The notes: generated from the sequence alone by a model not told the origin. DNA of 64,000 nucleotides from Thermogutta terrifontis (GCF_002277955.1 NZ_CP018477.1:434001-498000); one strand, 5' to 3'. Numbered from the stretch's first letter, positions 47,169-56,729 are shown. Translations and numbers: made by a program.

Positions 47169-48770
47169 ATGGCCTTGTACGAAGCCGATCACCTGTTTGA
47201 CGATCTGGAATTGCGCCCAATGGAGGATGAAGAGGAGCTTGAGCTCCACGAGGGGGCACTGTTGGAAATGGCTGAGTCGTACGCGCCGGACGAGGAGGAC
47301 CTCGAAGATGAGGATGAACTGAACGAGGAGGCCTGTCGGGCAGCGGCCGAGGCCGACGAGGACGACGAAGAGGCCCCGCTCACCGCCGAGGAAGAGGAGT
47401 CCTGGTCCGACGATCCCGTCCGCATGTACCTCACCCAGATGGGAGAGATCCCGCTCCTCACACGGCAGCAGGAAATCGCCCTGGCCAAGAAAATCGAGAT
47501 CACCCGCGCTAAGTTCCGCCGCAAACTCATGGAGTGTGACTATGTCCTGCAACAGGCAGTGCGGACATTTGTGCGGGTGGACGAGGGCAAACTGCCCTTC
47601 GATCGGACGGTTCAGGTCTCGGTGACGGACCATCTGGAAAAGCAGCAGATCCTCGGCCGATTGCCCCACAATCTCAAGACGCTCCAGGCCATCCTGAAGC
47701 GGAATCGCCGGGATTATCTCACGGCCCTGAGCAAGTCCAAGCCCATGGAAGAGCGGCGAGCGGCCTGGCGGCGATTGGGTCGATCCCGGCGGCGGGCAGT
47801 TCGCCTCGCCGAAGAACTCGGTCTGCGCACCCAGCGGCTGGAGCCGATGATCAAGGCCCTCGAAGAGTTCAGTCGTCGGGTCGATGAGTTGAAGGCCCGC
47901 ATCACGGAGCACGTCAAGGCCGGCCGTCCCTACAAGGAACGGGAACCGTGGATCAAGGAATACCGCGATATTCTCCGCCTCACCCAGGAAACCCCAACCA
48001 GTCTGCGGAACCGCGTGGCCTATGTGAAAAAGGTCTACGCCGAATATATGGAGGCCAAGCAGGAGCTGTCGAAGGGCAACCTCCGGTTGGTGGTGTCCAT
48101 CGCCAAGAAATACCGCAACCGGGGACTCAGCTTCCTGGACCTGATTCAGGAAGGGAATGCCGGTTTGATGCGGGCGGTGGACAAATTCGAGTATCGCCGG
48201 GGCTTCAAGTTCTGCACGTACGCCACGTGGTGGATTCGGCAGGCGATCACCCGGGCGGTCGCCGATCAAAGCCGCACGATTCGCATCCCGGTCCACATGG
48301 CCGAGACGATGAGCCGCGTCCGTAACGTTTCCCGCAAGCTCTATCAGGACCTCGGTCATGAACCGACACTGGAAGAAATGGCGGCGGCGGCCGACGCCAA
48401 GGCCGAGGAAACCCGGCGCGTCCTCACCATGAACCGGTATCCGATCAGTCTCGATCGGCCGGTTGGTAACAGCGAGGACAGCCATTTCGGCGATCTCCTC
48501 CCGGATACCTCCGCGGAGAACCCGCTCGACGGGGCCACCCTGGATATGCTCCGCGAAAAGATCAATAAAGTGCTCAAGACACTGAGCTACCGCGAGCGGG
48601 AAATCATCAAACTCCGTTACGGCCTGGGGGACGGCTACTGCTACACCTTGGAGGAAGTCGGTCACATCTTCAAGGTGACCCGCGAACGAATCCGCCAGAT
48701 TGAAGCGAAGGCCGTTCGCAAGCTGCAGCAGCCCTCCCGCAGCCAGGAGCTGGTGGGCTTCCTCGATTGA
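47169..48770 (+). CDS. RpoD-like primary-type sigma factor (paralogue 2)
   Basis: The ATG at 47169 follows GGAGGAG with short spacing; an upstream in-frame start at 47100 has no such support. The 533-residue protein begins with an acidic region (about residues 11-75, many Glu/Asp stretches). Region 1.2 then starts with [17 protein letters not shown] (about 81). After a non-conserved segment, region 2 has [15 protein letters not shown] (about 303), the [19 protein letters not shown] core, then region 3. Region 4 has [12 protein letters not shown] and [17 protein letters not shown] (about 471-520). The core is closely similar to paralogue 1 but the N-terminus and the middle differ. Its ATG and good ribosome site suggest it is the more highly expressed, housekeeping one; that is inference. 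A terminator follows. Confidence 0.92.
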   Translation: MALYEADHLFDDLELRPMEDEEELELHEGALLEMAESYAPDEEDLEDEDELNEEACRAAAEADEDDEEAPLTAEEEESWSDDPVRMYLTQMGEIPLLTRQQEIALAKKIEITRAKFRRKLMECDYVLQQAVRTFVRVDEGKLPFDRTVQVSVTDHLEKQQILGRLPHNLKTLQAILKRNRRDYLTALSKSKPMEERRAAWRRLGRSRRRAVRLAEELGLRTQRLEPMIKALEEFSRRVDELKARITEHVKAGRPYKEREPWIKEYRDILRLTQETPTSLRNRVAYVKKVYAEYMEAKQELSKGNLRLVVSIAKKYRNRGLSFLDLIQEGNAGLMRAVDKFEYRRGFKFCTYATWWIRQAITRAVADQSRTIRIPVHMAETMSRVRNVSRKLYQDLGHEPTLEEMAAAADAKAEETRRVLTMNRYPISLDRPVGNSEDSHFGDLLPDTSAENPLDGATLDMLREKINKVLKTLSYREREIIKLRYGLGDGYCYTLEEVGHIFKVTRERIRQIEAKAVRKLQQPSRSQELVGFLD

Positions 48771-48799
48771 GGATTTTCCATCTGGGCAAGACGACAGGC

Positions 48800-48845
48800 G
48801 GCCCGTCCGTCGGCATAAAGGCCGGCACGGGCCCTTTCTTATTGG
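48800..48845 (+). terminator. Rho-independent-type terminator after sigma factor
   Basis: GGCCCGT (48800-48806) pairs with ACGGGCC about 48827-48833, and GTCGGC with GCCGGC inside it, around an ATAAAG loop. The stem is followed by CTTTCTTATT. It begins 30 bases after the stop codon at 48770. Confidence 0.75.
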
Positions 48846-48947
48846 ACCGTAGCACTCAGCAATCCGCCCCGCGCCACGATACGGCGAGAAAAAGCGCAGA
48901 TTCTCCCTCATATGCGGTCGGAACGACTCCTGAAGCGCCCTTGGCTC

Positions 48948-49354
48948 CGGAGGGACCTGCTTGTCAGGTCCGCCGTTTGACTCCATGGAGTGCGGCGATT
49001 TATCGCCGCTTTTCGGTGAAGGCTTTAGCCTTCACCACCTTGGCGTTGATCCGGATGGAAACGGACTACCGGTCGCGGTGGAACCCGATCCTCCAATCCA
49101 CACAATGGAGGTCCACATAATTGGAGGGACCCGCTTGTCGGGTCGGCATCTTCGGAGGGACGTGCTTGTCACGCCCGCTTCCCCTCGGAGGGACCTGCTT
49201 GTCAGGTCCGCCGTTTGAACGTTGGATCATCCATTCGCTTTCGCCGGGGACTGAAGTCCCGCGCCGAAAGCGGGGCTAAAGCCCCGCACTCCATATGGAG
49301 TGCGGCGATTCATCGCCGCTTTTTTCGTGAAGGCTTTAGCCTTCACCACCTCCT
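48948..49354. repeat. Palindromic repeat cluster 9 (large mosaic)
   Basis: This lies in the 790-base gap 48771-49560. In order it holds GGACCTG/CAGGTCC (48948-48973), GCGGCGATTTATCGCCGC and GAAGGCTTTAGCCTTC (48990-49036), then hairpins GGACCCG/CGGGTCG, GGACGTG/CACGCCC and GGACCTG/CAGGTCC (49122-49212). GGGACTGAAGTCCC and GGGGCTAAAGCCCC follow (49240-49290), and the GCGGCGATTCATCGCCGC plus GAAGGCTTTAGCCTTC pair again (49300-49354). The same block order and linkers occur in cluster 5. Confidence 0.9.
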
Positions 49355-49560
49355 CTCTATTGACAGCCGCCCCTCACCGGCGACAATGAATCCATCGGTT
49401 TTGGCCACACGTTCCGTGCTCTCCGATTGAATTGCATGGACTGGCAAGTCCCCGCACCGGGCCATCCCGCGGCAATATTGCCTGCTGCTTTCGGTAAGAT
49501 TTCAGAACTGCCAATGGCGTGTCTTGTAGCCCTATCATGATGAACGACGGGAGGATCAGC

Positions 49561-50934
49561 ATGAACGACATGACCCACGGCACGACGCGACGGAACTTCC
49601 TCAAGACGACAGGCCAGGTCGCCGCTCTTTCCGCCCTGGCAGGAACAGCCATTCCCGCTGTCCACGCTGCGGAAAACAACACCATCCAGCTCGCTCTCAT
49701 CGGATGCGGCGGTCGGGGAACAGGGGCCGCTGGCGACGCCATGTCGGTCCAGAAGATTCTGAACGTGCCCATCAAACTGGTGGCCATGGCGGATGTGTTC
49801 GAGGACCGCGTCACCCGCAACCACAAGAACCTCAAGGAACGGTTCCCCGATCAGGTTGATGTTCCCGAGGACCGCCTGTTCGTGGGATTCGATGCGTATA
49901 AGAAGGCCATGGACTGCCTGCGCCCGGGCGACGTCGCCATTTTTGCCACTCCCCCCGCCTTCCGCTGGGTGCACTTCACCTACGCCATCGAAAAAGGCCT
50001 CAATGTGTTTATGGAAAAGCCCGTCACCGTCGATGGTCCCACGTCACGGCGGATGTTCGAGCTCGGCAAAAAATCGGTGGAGAAGAATCTCAAAGTCGGT
50101 GTCGGGTTGATGGTGCGTCACTGTCGGGGACGTCAGGAATTGAAGAAGCGAATTGAAGATGGCGAAATCGGGGAAATCCAGTTCCTCCATGCTTATCGGA
50201 TGGGTGGCCCCGCTGCCAATATCCGCCGCAAACCCGATAACATCAGCGAACTCCGCTACCAGATCCGGCAGTTCCACAGTTTCATCTGGGCCAGCGGCGG
50301 CGTGTACAGCGATTTCTACATCCACCAGATCGACGAATGCTCCTGGATGAAGGGCGCCTGGCCTGTCAAGGCCCACGCCCTCGGTGGCCGACATTATCGC
50401 GGCGATGCCGTCGATCAGAATTTCGACACTTACTCCGTGGAATACACCTATCCCGACGGAACAAAACTCTTCTACTTTGGCCGACAGATGGCCGGCTGCC
50501 ACAACGAGTTCGCCAGCTACGGCCACGGGACGAAGGGCTGCTGCATCATCTCCACATCCGCCCACACACCCGGCCGGGTCCGCACGTTCACCGGCCAGGA
50601 TTTCAGCCAGGACAAACTGATCTGGGCGTTCCCGCAACCGGAACCCAACCCCTACCTGATGGAATGGGTGGACCTCATCGAGGCGATCATCAAGGATCAG
50701 CCGTACAACGAGGTGGAGCGCGGCGTCCAGGCCAGCCTGGTAACCACCATGGGCCGCATGGCCGCCCACTTCGGCCGAATCGTGACCTATGAGGAGGCCC
50801 TCAATCATCCCCATGAGCTGGCCCCGGATGTCGATAAATTCACCGAGGATTCACCGGCTCCGGTCCAGTTTGATGAAGCAATCGGCATGTATCCGCAGCC
50901 GATGCCCGGCATCAAGACCGATCGCGAGTACTGA
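49561..50934 (+). CDS. Tat-exported Gfo/Idh/MocA-family oxidoreductase
   Basis: The ATG at 49561 is preceded by GGGAGGATCAGC, a strong ribosome site, and the protein then begins with a twin-arginine signal (TTRRNFLKTTGQVAALSALAG, residues about 8-28). The NAD(P)-binding domain opens with LALIGCGGRGTGAAGDAM (about 41-58), followed by the FMEKPVTVDG motif with the catalytic-region Glu-Lys-Pro (about residues 145-154). The C-terminal alpha/beta domain includes GGVYSDFYIHQIDECSWM. Length (457) is typical of the many planctomycete paralogues, which are thought to oxidise sugars or cyclitols in the periplasm. Substrate unknown. It stands alone between two repeat clusters. Confidence 0.92.
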   Translation: MNDMTHGTTRRNFLKTTGQVAALSALAGTAIPAVHAAENNTIQLALIGCGGRGTGAAGDAMSVQKILNVPIKLVAMADVFEDRVTRNHKNLKERFPDQVDVPEDRLFVGFDAYKKAMDCLRPGDVAIFATPPAFRWVHFTYAIEKGLNVFMEKPVTVDGPTSRRMFELGKKSVEKNLKVGVGLMVRHCRGRQELKKRIEDGEIGEIQFLHAYRMGGPAANIRRKPDNISELRYQIRQFHSFIWASGGVYSDFYIHQIDECSWMKGAWPVKAHALGGRHYRGDAVDQNFDTYSVEYTYPDGTKLFYFGRQMAGCHNEFASYGHGTKGCCIISTSAHTPGRVRTFTGQDFSQDKLIWAFPQPEPNPYLMEWVDLIEAIIKDQPYNEVERGVQASLVTTMGRMAAHFGRIVTYEEALNHPHELAPDVDKFTEDSPAPVQFDEAIGMYPQPMPGIKTDREY

Positions 50935-51007
50935 TGCCACATGGCTGCGCTACGCGATCCGTTCCCTCTTTTGCAGGGATCGCCGAGATAACATGATCGC
51001 AGGTCGT

Positions 51008-51256
51008 TGTAGGGGCAATTCATGAATTGCCCCCACCGAAGCGCGAGTGAATTGGGGTTGATCTTCCAAGGTTGACAAGCGGACGTGACAAGCACGTCCC
51101 TCCGAATACGGGCCTGACAAGTAGCTCCCTCCGAAGCGTGTTCCACCGAAAAAGGTTTTCCGAAGGTCGGAGGGGCACGCTTGTCGTGCCCGATGTCACA
51201 TAGACATGTGGCGCCACAATCCCCGGTAGGGGCAATTCATGAATTGCCCCCACCGT
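51008..51256. repeat. Palindromic repeat cluster 10
   Basis: This lies in the 535-base gap between convergent genes. CAATTCATGAATTG palindromes bracket it at 51008-51033 and 51225-51254. Between them are two hairpins in reverse orientation (51079-51104; a worn one at about 51110-51135) and one forward with GGGCACG/CGTGCCC (51167-51192). The linker GTGAATTGGGGTTGATCTTC is the reverse complement of the linker in cluster 11, and GAAAAAGGTTTTCCGAAGGT is found there in reverse too. Confidence 0.88.
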
Positions 51257-51469
51257 TGGTCCGTCCGGGTTGAATTCCGCTTCCACGCGAGCCCGGCTGG
51301 ATGTTCGCATTCCTCTCGGCTGGGGAAAAGTGGGGACGTGTCAGCACCGCTGTCGGCCGGTGCCCTTGATTCGTGATAAAAGCGGCAAAATGATTCGGCG
51401 GGATCTGACCCGTGTGGTTAGGTCCCGTTTTTTATCGCCTCAAAAAAAGAATGGCTGACACATTTGCCG

Positions 51470-52939
51470 TCAATCCTGGGAACCGGCGGAGAAGGTTGAT
51501 GTACCGGAAGCATTCCGCCGCGGGGACGAGGCGGTGGTAGAGCCGCGTTCGGTCTTTTCCCGCAACTGGCGGCGGAGTTCCCTGATCTGGGTCCGGTAGC
51601 CGAGCCGGTGCAGCCGCCACGCGTGTTCCTTTTCAGCAAGCCGCGCTGCCTGCTCGGCCAGCCTGCGTTTTTGATCGGTCAACTGCTGGGCCAGTTGGTC
51701 GAGTTCCTCCCATCGTGCGGCAATGGCGGTTTCCAGGCGGGCCTTTTCCTCGCGAACCTGTTTCAAAAGCTCTTCTGTTTGATGATGGAGTTCGGCAAGT
51801 TGCTGTTCCTTGTGCTGCTGCTCTTCCGCTTGTTCCCGCAGAAGAGCCTCGCGCTCTTTGCGAAGGGAAAGGATTTTCTGGGTAATCTCTGCAACTTTGT
51901 CCGGATCAACTGCGGCGATCACCTCCCGAGCGGCCAGGTGGTGTTCCAGCGCCGCCAGTTGTTTGGCCTCGATTTCCCGCCGAAGCTGAACGAGTTCTTC
52001 ATGAAATTGGGCGAGGGTTTGACCGCGACGCCGAATCGCTTCTTTTTGCTCTTCGAGTTCGGCCAGGGCCCGCCGTTGGTCCTCTGCCCACTGACGTCGC
52101 CATTGCCGCTCTTCCTGCCGGAAACGTTTACGTGCCTCCCGCAGTTCCTTGAGCAAGGTTCTGGCTTCCTCCAGCAACTGACGTAACTCGGCCTCCTCAT
52201 AATGGGACGGCCTCTGGCCGGAACCGGGCACAGCCTCAGGCGGTGTCGCCGAGTTCGGCTCCACAAGGACCGCCAGGGCCGTGAGATCCTCTTCTCGCAG
52301 ACGGACGGAGGCTTCTCGGTGCAGCAGGTCTTTTCTGCGGCGTTCAAGTTCCTCTTCCCGCTCCCGCAGCTCCTGTTCGCGGCGGCGGAGGGTTTCTTCC
52401 CATTGCGCGATGAGAGATTCCCGCTGTTGGAGTTGCTCCTCGCGCTCTCCCAGGTCGGCCCGGCGACGGGCAACGGCCGCCGCCTCATCCGCCAAAGCCC
52501 GTCGTTTCTCTTCCCATTCCGCGAGACGCTCCGCCAGCAAAAGGCGACTTGCCCGCAGGTCGTTTTCCAATTGGGCGAGCTGCGCGTTCAACCGGGCCTC
52601 CCGGCGGTCGAGATCCGCCTGGCGACGCCGCAGATACTCAGCCAGTTGCCGTGCCTGTCGGCGGAGACGCTCCTGCGTGACCGGAATGTCACCTGGCCCT
52701 TCGGTTTCCAGAAGAAGGTCCGGAACTGCCCCGGTTCCCGCAGGGGAGGTGTTTTCTTCGGAATGATCGGCCGACTCTTCGACGCGGTTGTGAGTGGCGG
52801 AGTTGGGTTCCGGCCCAGACGAATGAGCAGGGTCGATTCGGGCGGAGACCATGAGCTCAGGCCCGACCGGCGTCGCCTCGCTGGCGAGCGATTCCTTCTC
52901 TGGAACGGCCGTTCTCTGCTCACTCCTCGGGTCGAACAT
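51470..52939 (-). CDS. Long coiled-coil protein of unknown function (489 aa)
   Basis: The start is placed at ATG 52939 (a TTG at 52945 is also in frame). Residues about 1-85 are acidic and disordered (Ser, Glu, Pro). From about 90 to 460 the protein is almost continuous heptad repeat, with Arg/Glu/Gln/Leu and units such as REQELREREEELERRRKDL, broken by a linker near 225-245 (PEAVPGSGQRP). The tail is Ser/Thr-rich. It has no catalytic motif and no membrane segment. Such proteins form rods or scaffolds; a planctomycete compartment or chromosome role is possible but unsupported. It is not SMC or Rad50 because no Walker motifs are present. Confidence 0.8.
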   Translation of the reverse strand: MFDPRSEQRTAVPEKESLASEATPVGPELMVSARIDPAHSSGPEPNSATHNRVEESADHSEENTSPAGTGAVPDLLLETEGPGDIPVTQERLRRQARQLAEYLRRRQADLDRREARLNAQLAQLENDLRASRLLLAERLAEWEEKRRALADEAAAVARRRADLGEREEQLQQRESLIAQWEETLRRREQELREREEELERRRKDLLHREASVRLREEDLTALAVLVEPNSATPPEAVPGSGQRPSHYEEAELRQLLEEARTLLKELREARKRFRQEERQWRRQWAEDQRRALAELEEQKEAIRRRGQTLAQFHEELVQLRREIEAKQLAALEHHLAAREVIAAVDPDKVAEITQKILSLRKEREALLREQAEEQQHKEQQLAELHHQTEELLKQVREEKARLETAIAARWEELDQLAQQLTDQKRRLAEQAARLAEKEHAWRLHRLGYRTQIRELRRQLREKTERGSTTASSPRRNASGTSTFSAGSQD

Positions 52940-53488
52940 GCTCAAGTCGCTGTCTCACTGGGAAGCCACGCACCTGCAAAACGTCGGTTACTGCATTTGA
53001 CCCAAGCGGCAGTTCGAATCGAACCGGACAACTCGGGCTAATCGTTAGAATCGTCAAAGTTTTCCAAAATCTTCGGGTAATCCTGGAAGAAAAGGGGAGT
53101 TTTGTGGGCAGTGCAAGCTTTGGTCTGTCTGCAGAGCAATTTTGCGAAGGGAGACCTGTGTCGGATGAAAATGGCAGGTCCAGGGAGACTGTACAACATG
53201 GAAAAATTTTTACAAATACCATGGCAAGCGCCTTTGGACTGGCTATGATAGAACAATCACCGGCGGAACTCTTTGCGGTTGGAGACACTGCCGGTTCGTT
53301 GTTCCTGGCCTGCACCAGATCGGTATCCTATGCTTTCCTAGACCATTCTTCGGAACCCGGATGCGGAAGACACGTGTGAATAACTCTCATGGCTGCTCGG
53401 ACGGGGAATCATTCTCCTTTCGTCGCGGCCGAGGTTTCAGTTTGCGTCGTTGACAAGATTGTTTATCCTGAGCGGAGGTTACCCTGCA
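52940..53488. other. Divergent intergenic region, 549 bases
   Basis: This lies between the coiled-coil gene (minus) and the adaptor gene (plus). A plus-strand reading frame at 53104-53379 and a minus-strand one at 52920-53315 overlap each other. Neither has a ribosome site, coding pattern or recognisable domain, so I call neither. No palindromic repeat is present. It is somewhat AT-rich near 53040-53100 and 53200-53220, as expected of a promoter region. Confidence 0.45.
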
Positions 53489-55273
53489 ATGTGTCTCACC
53501 GTCAGTCAAGCGCGCGGCATCGTTACAGTGCTCGGAGGAATATGGGCCATCAGCTTCACCGTGATTTTTGCGGCGGCCGCCTCGGGCAGCACGGTTGAAA
53601 AACACGACCGTGAGGCCCTCGCACCCGCTGGATCGCACGCTGTTTTCGAAGAGGCCGAGGATCAGGATGAGGAAAAACAAAACAAGGAGGAAAAGCACGA
53701 GGCGGAGGAACACAAACCCGCTCCCAAAGCGGAATCTCATGCCCCGGCCCACGCGAAGCAGGCTCCGTCCGGCGAAGCCGCCAAGGCCGAGGGAGAGTCC
53801 GGCCAGGCCAGTAAACCTGAACAGGCCCAGCCCGCGCAGCCTCAGGCCAAACCGGCAGAACAGGCGAGACCTGCCCCTGCCGCTCAGGCGCCCGCCCCAC
53901 CGCGGCCAGAGCGTTATAAAGCGAAACGCGAACTGATCAAGATCGAAAAAACGTACACCGCCACGCTGCAACCGCGCGATCCGGTGGAGATTCGCCTGGA
54001 TGCCAAAACCTGGTCGAGCTTCCAGGTGAAGGAAGTTGTAGACCACGGACAGGAGGTCCGTCAGGGAGATGTGCTCATCCGATTTGAGACGGAGGACGTC
54101 GATCGCGCGATCGCTGACCAGGAACGAACACTCCGCTCCACCGAACAGTCCCTCAAGGATGCTGAGCGACTCCTCGCCCTCATGGAGAAGACTGTTCCCT
54201 TCGATTTGGCGACTGTGGAACGCAATCTCAAGATCACCAAAGAAGACACGGAGCGCTATTTCTCCAAAGAGCGCGACCTGTTGATTCGCAACTATGAAAT
54301 GAATCTCAAGGCCGCTGAATGGTCACTCGAATCCGCCAGGGAAGAACTCCGCCAACTGGAAAAGATGTACAAGGCAGATGATCTGGTTGAAGAAACCGAG
54401 GAGTTCATCCTCAAACGGCAGCGCCAGGCTGTCGAACGCGCGGAGTTCTATTATCAGGTGGAGAAGGATCGCTATGAACGGTTCCACACAATGGACCTTG
54501 CCCGGCGCGATGAAGACGCCCGCCGGGACCTCGAGCTGGCGTCATTTATAGCTGAGCGGTCCCGCATCAATCTGCCATCGTTGCTTTTCCAGCAGCGGAT
54601 GACCGTCGAGCAACTCCGCACCGATCTCGAGCGGGCGAAAGACCGGATGGCAAAACTCCGGGCTGATCGTGCCCTGTTTGAAATCAAATCCCCCTGCGAT
54701 GGCGTTGTCTACTATGGCCAGTTCAATCGTGGAGAATGGTCGGGAGCAAGCACCCTGCAAAGCAAGCTCCGACCGGGTGGCTCGGTCTCCAAGGGAGATG
54801 TCATCATGACGGTGGTCCATCTCCCACCGGCCACCGTTCGCTTCAAAATCGGCGAGGAGGACCTGCGGTGGATGGAACCCGGTCGGGAGGGAGTTTTCAA
54901 GCCGACAGTTCTCCCTGACCTGGCAATCCCGGCCGCTGTCACAAAGGTTGATCATATCCCTGTCGCCCCCAACCAGTTTGAAGTCCTGGCGGAGCTGGAC
55001 CTCCCCAAGAAACCTTTGCCGTTGGCTCCGGCCATGGGTGGAAAGGTCCGCTTCTTTGTGTATGTTCGGGAGGATGCCCTGGTCGTTCCGGCGAAGGCCG
55101 TGTTCGCGGAAGACCTCGATCCTGAACAGCGGTACGTCTATGTCGTGAAAGGCGACACCCAGGAGAAGCGACCGGTGAAGGTCGGCGAGCAGGTGGGTGA
55201 CAAAATCGAAATTCTCAGCGGACTCAAAGAGGGTGAGGAAATCCTGCTCGACAAACCTGCAAGCTCGAACTGA
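53489..55273 (+). CDS. HlyD-like membrane-fusion/periplasmic adaptor protein
   Basis: The ATG at 53489 is preceded by CGGAGG. A hydrophobic N-terminal segment (about 8-32) serves as signal or anchor. Residues about 40-150 are low-complexity, rich in Glu, Lys, Ala, Pro and Gln, and unlike the usual adaptors. The adaptor fold follows: a lipoyl half with VDHGQEVRQGDVLIRFE (about 190-206), a long helical hairpin (about 215-395) and a second lipoyl half FEIKSPCDGVVYYGQF. A beta-barrel with IMTVVHLPPATVRFKIGE and a C-terminal VPAKAVFAED / VKVGEQVGDKIEILSGLKEGEEIL region complete it. Such proteins link inner-membrane transporters to the periplasm or outer membrane. No RND, ABC or MFS partner is adjacent; the next gene encodes a prenyltransferase-repeat protein. 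Confidence 0.88.
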   Translation: MCLTVSQARGIVTVLGGIWAISFTVIFAAAASGSTVEKHDREALAPAGSHAVFEEAEDQDEEKQNKEEKHEAEEHKPAPKAESHAPAHAKQAPSGEAAKAEGESGQASKPEQAQPAQPQAKPAEQARPAPAAQAPAPPRPERYKAKRELIKIEKTYTATLQPRDPVEIRLDAKTWSSFQVKEVVDHGQEVRQGDVLIRFETEDVDRAIADQERTLRSTEQSLKDAERLLALMEKTVPFDLATVERNLKITKEDTERYFSKERDLLIRNYEMNLKAAEWSLESAREELRQLEKMYKADDLVEETEEFILKRQRQAVERAEFYYQVEKDRYERFHTMDLARRDEDARRDLELASFIAERSRINLPSLLFQQRMTVEQLRTDLERAKDRMAKLRADRALFEIKSPCDGVVYYGQFNRGEWSGASTLQSKLRPGGSVSKGDVIMTVVHLPPATVRFKIGEEDLRWMEPGREGVFKPTVLPDLAIPAAVTKVDHIPVAPNQFEVLAELDLPKKPLPLAPAMGGKVRFFVYVREDALVVPAKAVFAEDLDPEQRYVYVVKGDTQEKRPVKVGEQVGDKIEILSGLKEGEEILLDKPASSN

Positions 55274-55331
55274 CAGATCAAGCAGAGTGATCGACTCCTG
55301 GACTGCAAGAGCAACTCCGAGGGCCTCAGCC

Positions 55332-56615
55332 ATGCGGTGGCGATTGTTTGTGCTTATGGCCTTATTGGTGGGTGGGGGCCTGCCGGCTTTCAACTGCCGA
55401 CCGCTCTTTGCCGAAACTCCGCAGACCCCGCCCGGGCCACCGCCGCTGGCCACCGAGGGCCCCAAACCGCCGCCCACTGCGCCGCCGAGTCGCGAGGAGA
55501 TCGATCGGGCAATTCGCCGCGGAGTCGATTTCCTCCTCCTTCGCCAGAATCGGGACGGCTCCTGGGGATCTCCCCACAACACCAAAGGGCTCAACATTTA
55601 TGCTCCCGTGCCCGGGGCCCATCAGGCCTTTCGCGCGGCCGTGACGTCACTGTGTGTGGCGGCCCTTATCGATGTCCAGGACCCACGCTCCGAGGTTCAG
55701 GAGGCAATCGACCGCGGTGAGGCATGGCTCATCGCGAATCTGCCGAAGGTCCGCCGCGCGACGCCCGATGCGATTTACAACAACTGGGCGCATGCCTACT
55801 CCCTCCAGGCTTTGACCCGCTTGATCCGCCGTCACGAGGGCGATCCCGCCAAACAAGCGGTCCTTCGCGAGGTGATGGATACGCAGTTTGATCGGCTCCT
55901 CCGCTATGAGTGTGTGGACGGCGGCTGGGCCTACTACGACTTCGATTACGGCACTCAAAAACCCGGCGGATCCACCATCAGCTTTGTAACGGCCACAGTC
56001 CTGGTCGCCTTTCACGAAGCCCAGCAGGTGGGGCTCAAGGTGCCCGAAAAACTCATCGACCGTGCGAAAGCCTCCATCCTTCGCCAGCGTAAGCCGGATT
56101 ACAGCTACTGTTACGGTGAATACCTGAAAATGCGCCCCCTCCATCCGGTCAACATGCCGGCAGGGAGCCTTGGCCGGTCCCAGGCCTGTAATCTGGCCAT
56201 GCGTTTGTGGGGTGATACCACGGTCACCGATGAAGTCCTCCGCACCTGGCTGGATCGCTTTTTCGCCCGGGATGGCTGGCTCGATCTCGGCCGAAAACGT
56301 CCCATCCCCCATGAATCCTTCTTCGCCATCGCGGGATACTTCTTTTACTACGGCCATTACTACGCCTCGCTGTGCATCGGACAACTTCCCGAGTCCGAGC
56401 GGCCGGAGTTCTACGGGCGTCTGGCCGCCATTCTGCTTCCTCTTCAGGAAAAAGACGGTTCCTGGTGGGATTTCCCGTTCTACGACTATCATCAGCAATA
56501 TGGCACGGCGTTCGCGCTGCTGTCACTCGTTCCGTGCCGGGCGAGCGCACCTTCGAAGCCAGCCAGACCGCCGGAGGAGAAAGCTGTCGCCCAGTCGCAT
56601 CCGCCACTGCGGTGA
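55332..56615 (+). CDS. Exported prenyltransferase/squalene-cyclase-repeat protein
   Basis: The ATG at 55332 has GAGGG about 8 bases upstream and gives a signal peptide (about residues 1-27, RWRLFVLMALLVGGG through FAETPQ) and a Pro-rich linker (about 30-50). The mature part has alpha-alpha barrel repeats of the squalene-hopene cyclase / terpene cyclase type: RRGVDFLLLRQNRDGSWGS (about 59-77), VDGGWAYYDFDYGTQKP (about 195), and a late LLPLQEKDGSWWDFPFYDY (QW-like motif). The DXDD or DCTAE catalytic motif of cyclases is not evident, so an enzymatic role in terpene synthesis is doubtful. Exported members are common in planctomycetes, of unknown role. It follows the adaptor gene by 58 bases and probably shares its transcript. 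Confidence 0.8.
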   Translation: MRWRLFVLMALLVGGGLPAFNCRPLFAETPQTPPGPPPLATEGPKPPPTAPPSREEIDRAIRRGVDFLLLRQNRDGSWGSPHNTKGLNIYAPVPGAHQAFRAAVTSLCVAALIDVQDPRSEVQEAIDRGEAWLIANLPKVRRATPDAIYNNWAHAYSLQALTRLIRRHEGDPAKQAVLREVMDTQFDRLLRYECVDGGWAYYDFDYGTQKPGGSTISFVTATVLVAFHEAQQVGLKVPEKLIDRAKASILRQRKPDYSYCYGEYLKMRPLHPVNMPAGSLGRSQACNLAMRLWGDTTVTDEVLRTWLDRFFARDGWLDLGRKRPIPHESFFAIAGYFFYYGHYYASLCIGQLPESERPEFYGRLAAILLPLQEKDGSWWDFPFYDYHQQYGTAFALLSLVPCRASAPSKPARPPEEKAVAQSHPPLR

Positions 56616-56729
56616 GCCGTCGAAGCGACTCACGGGCCGGAATTTCCCCCTCTGACTCATAACCACTTTTACTCTAAAAACGGGCAAGTGGCCCGCCACA
56701 AGAGTTCGCGCGGGGACAAGGTTCAACCC

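Noticed and set aside
53104-53379. A 91-residue plus-strand reading frame between coiled-coil and adaptor genes
   Set aside because: It lies in the shared promoter gap, has an opposing overlapping frame and no domain; evidence is too weak to call.
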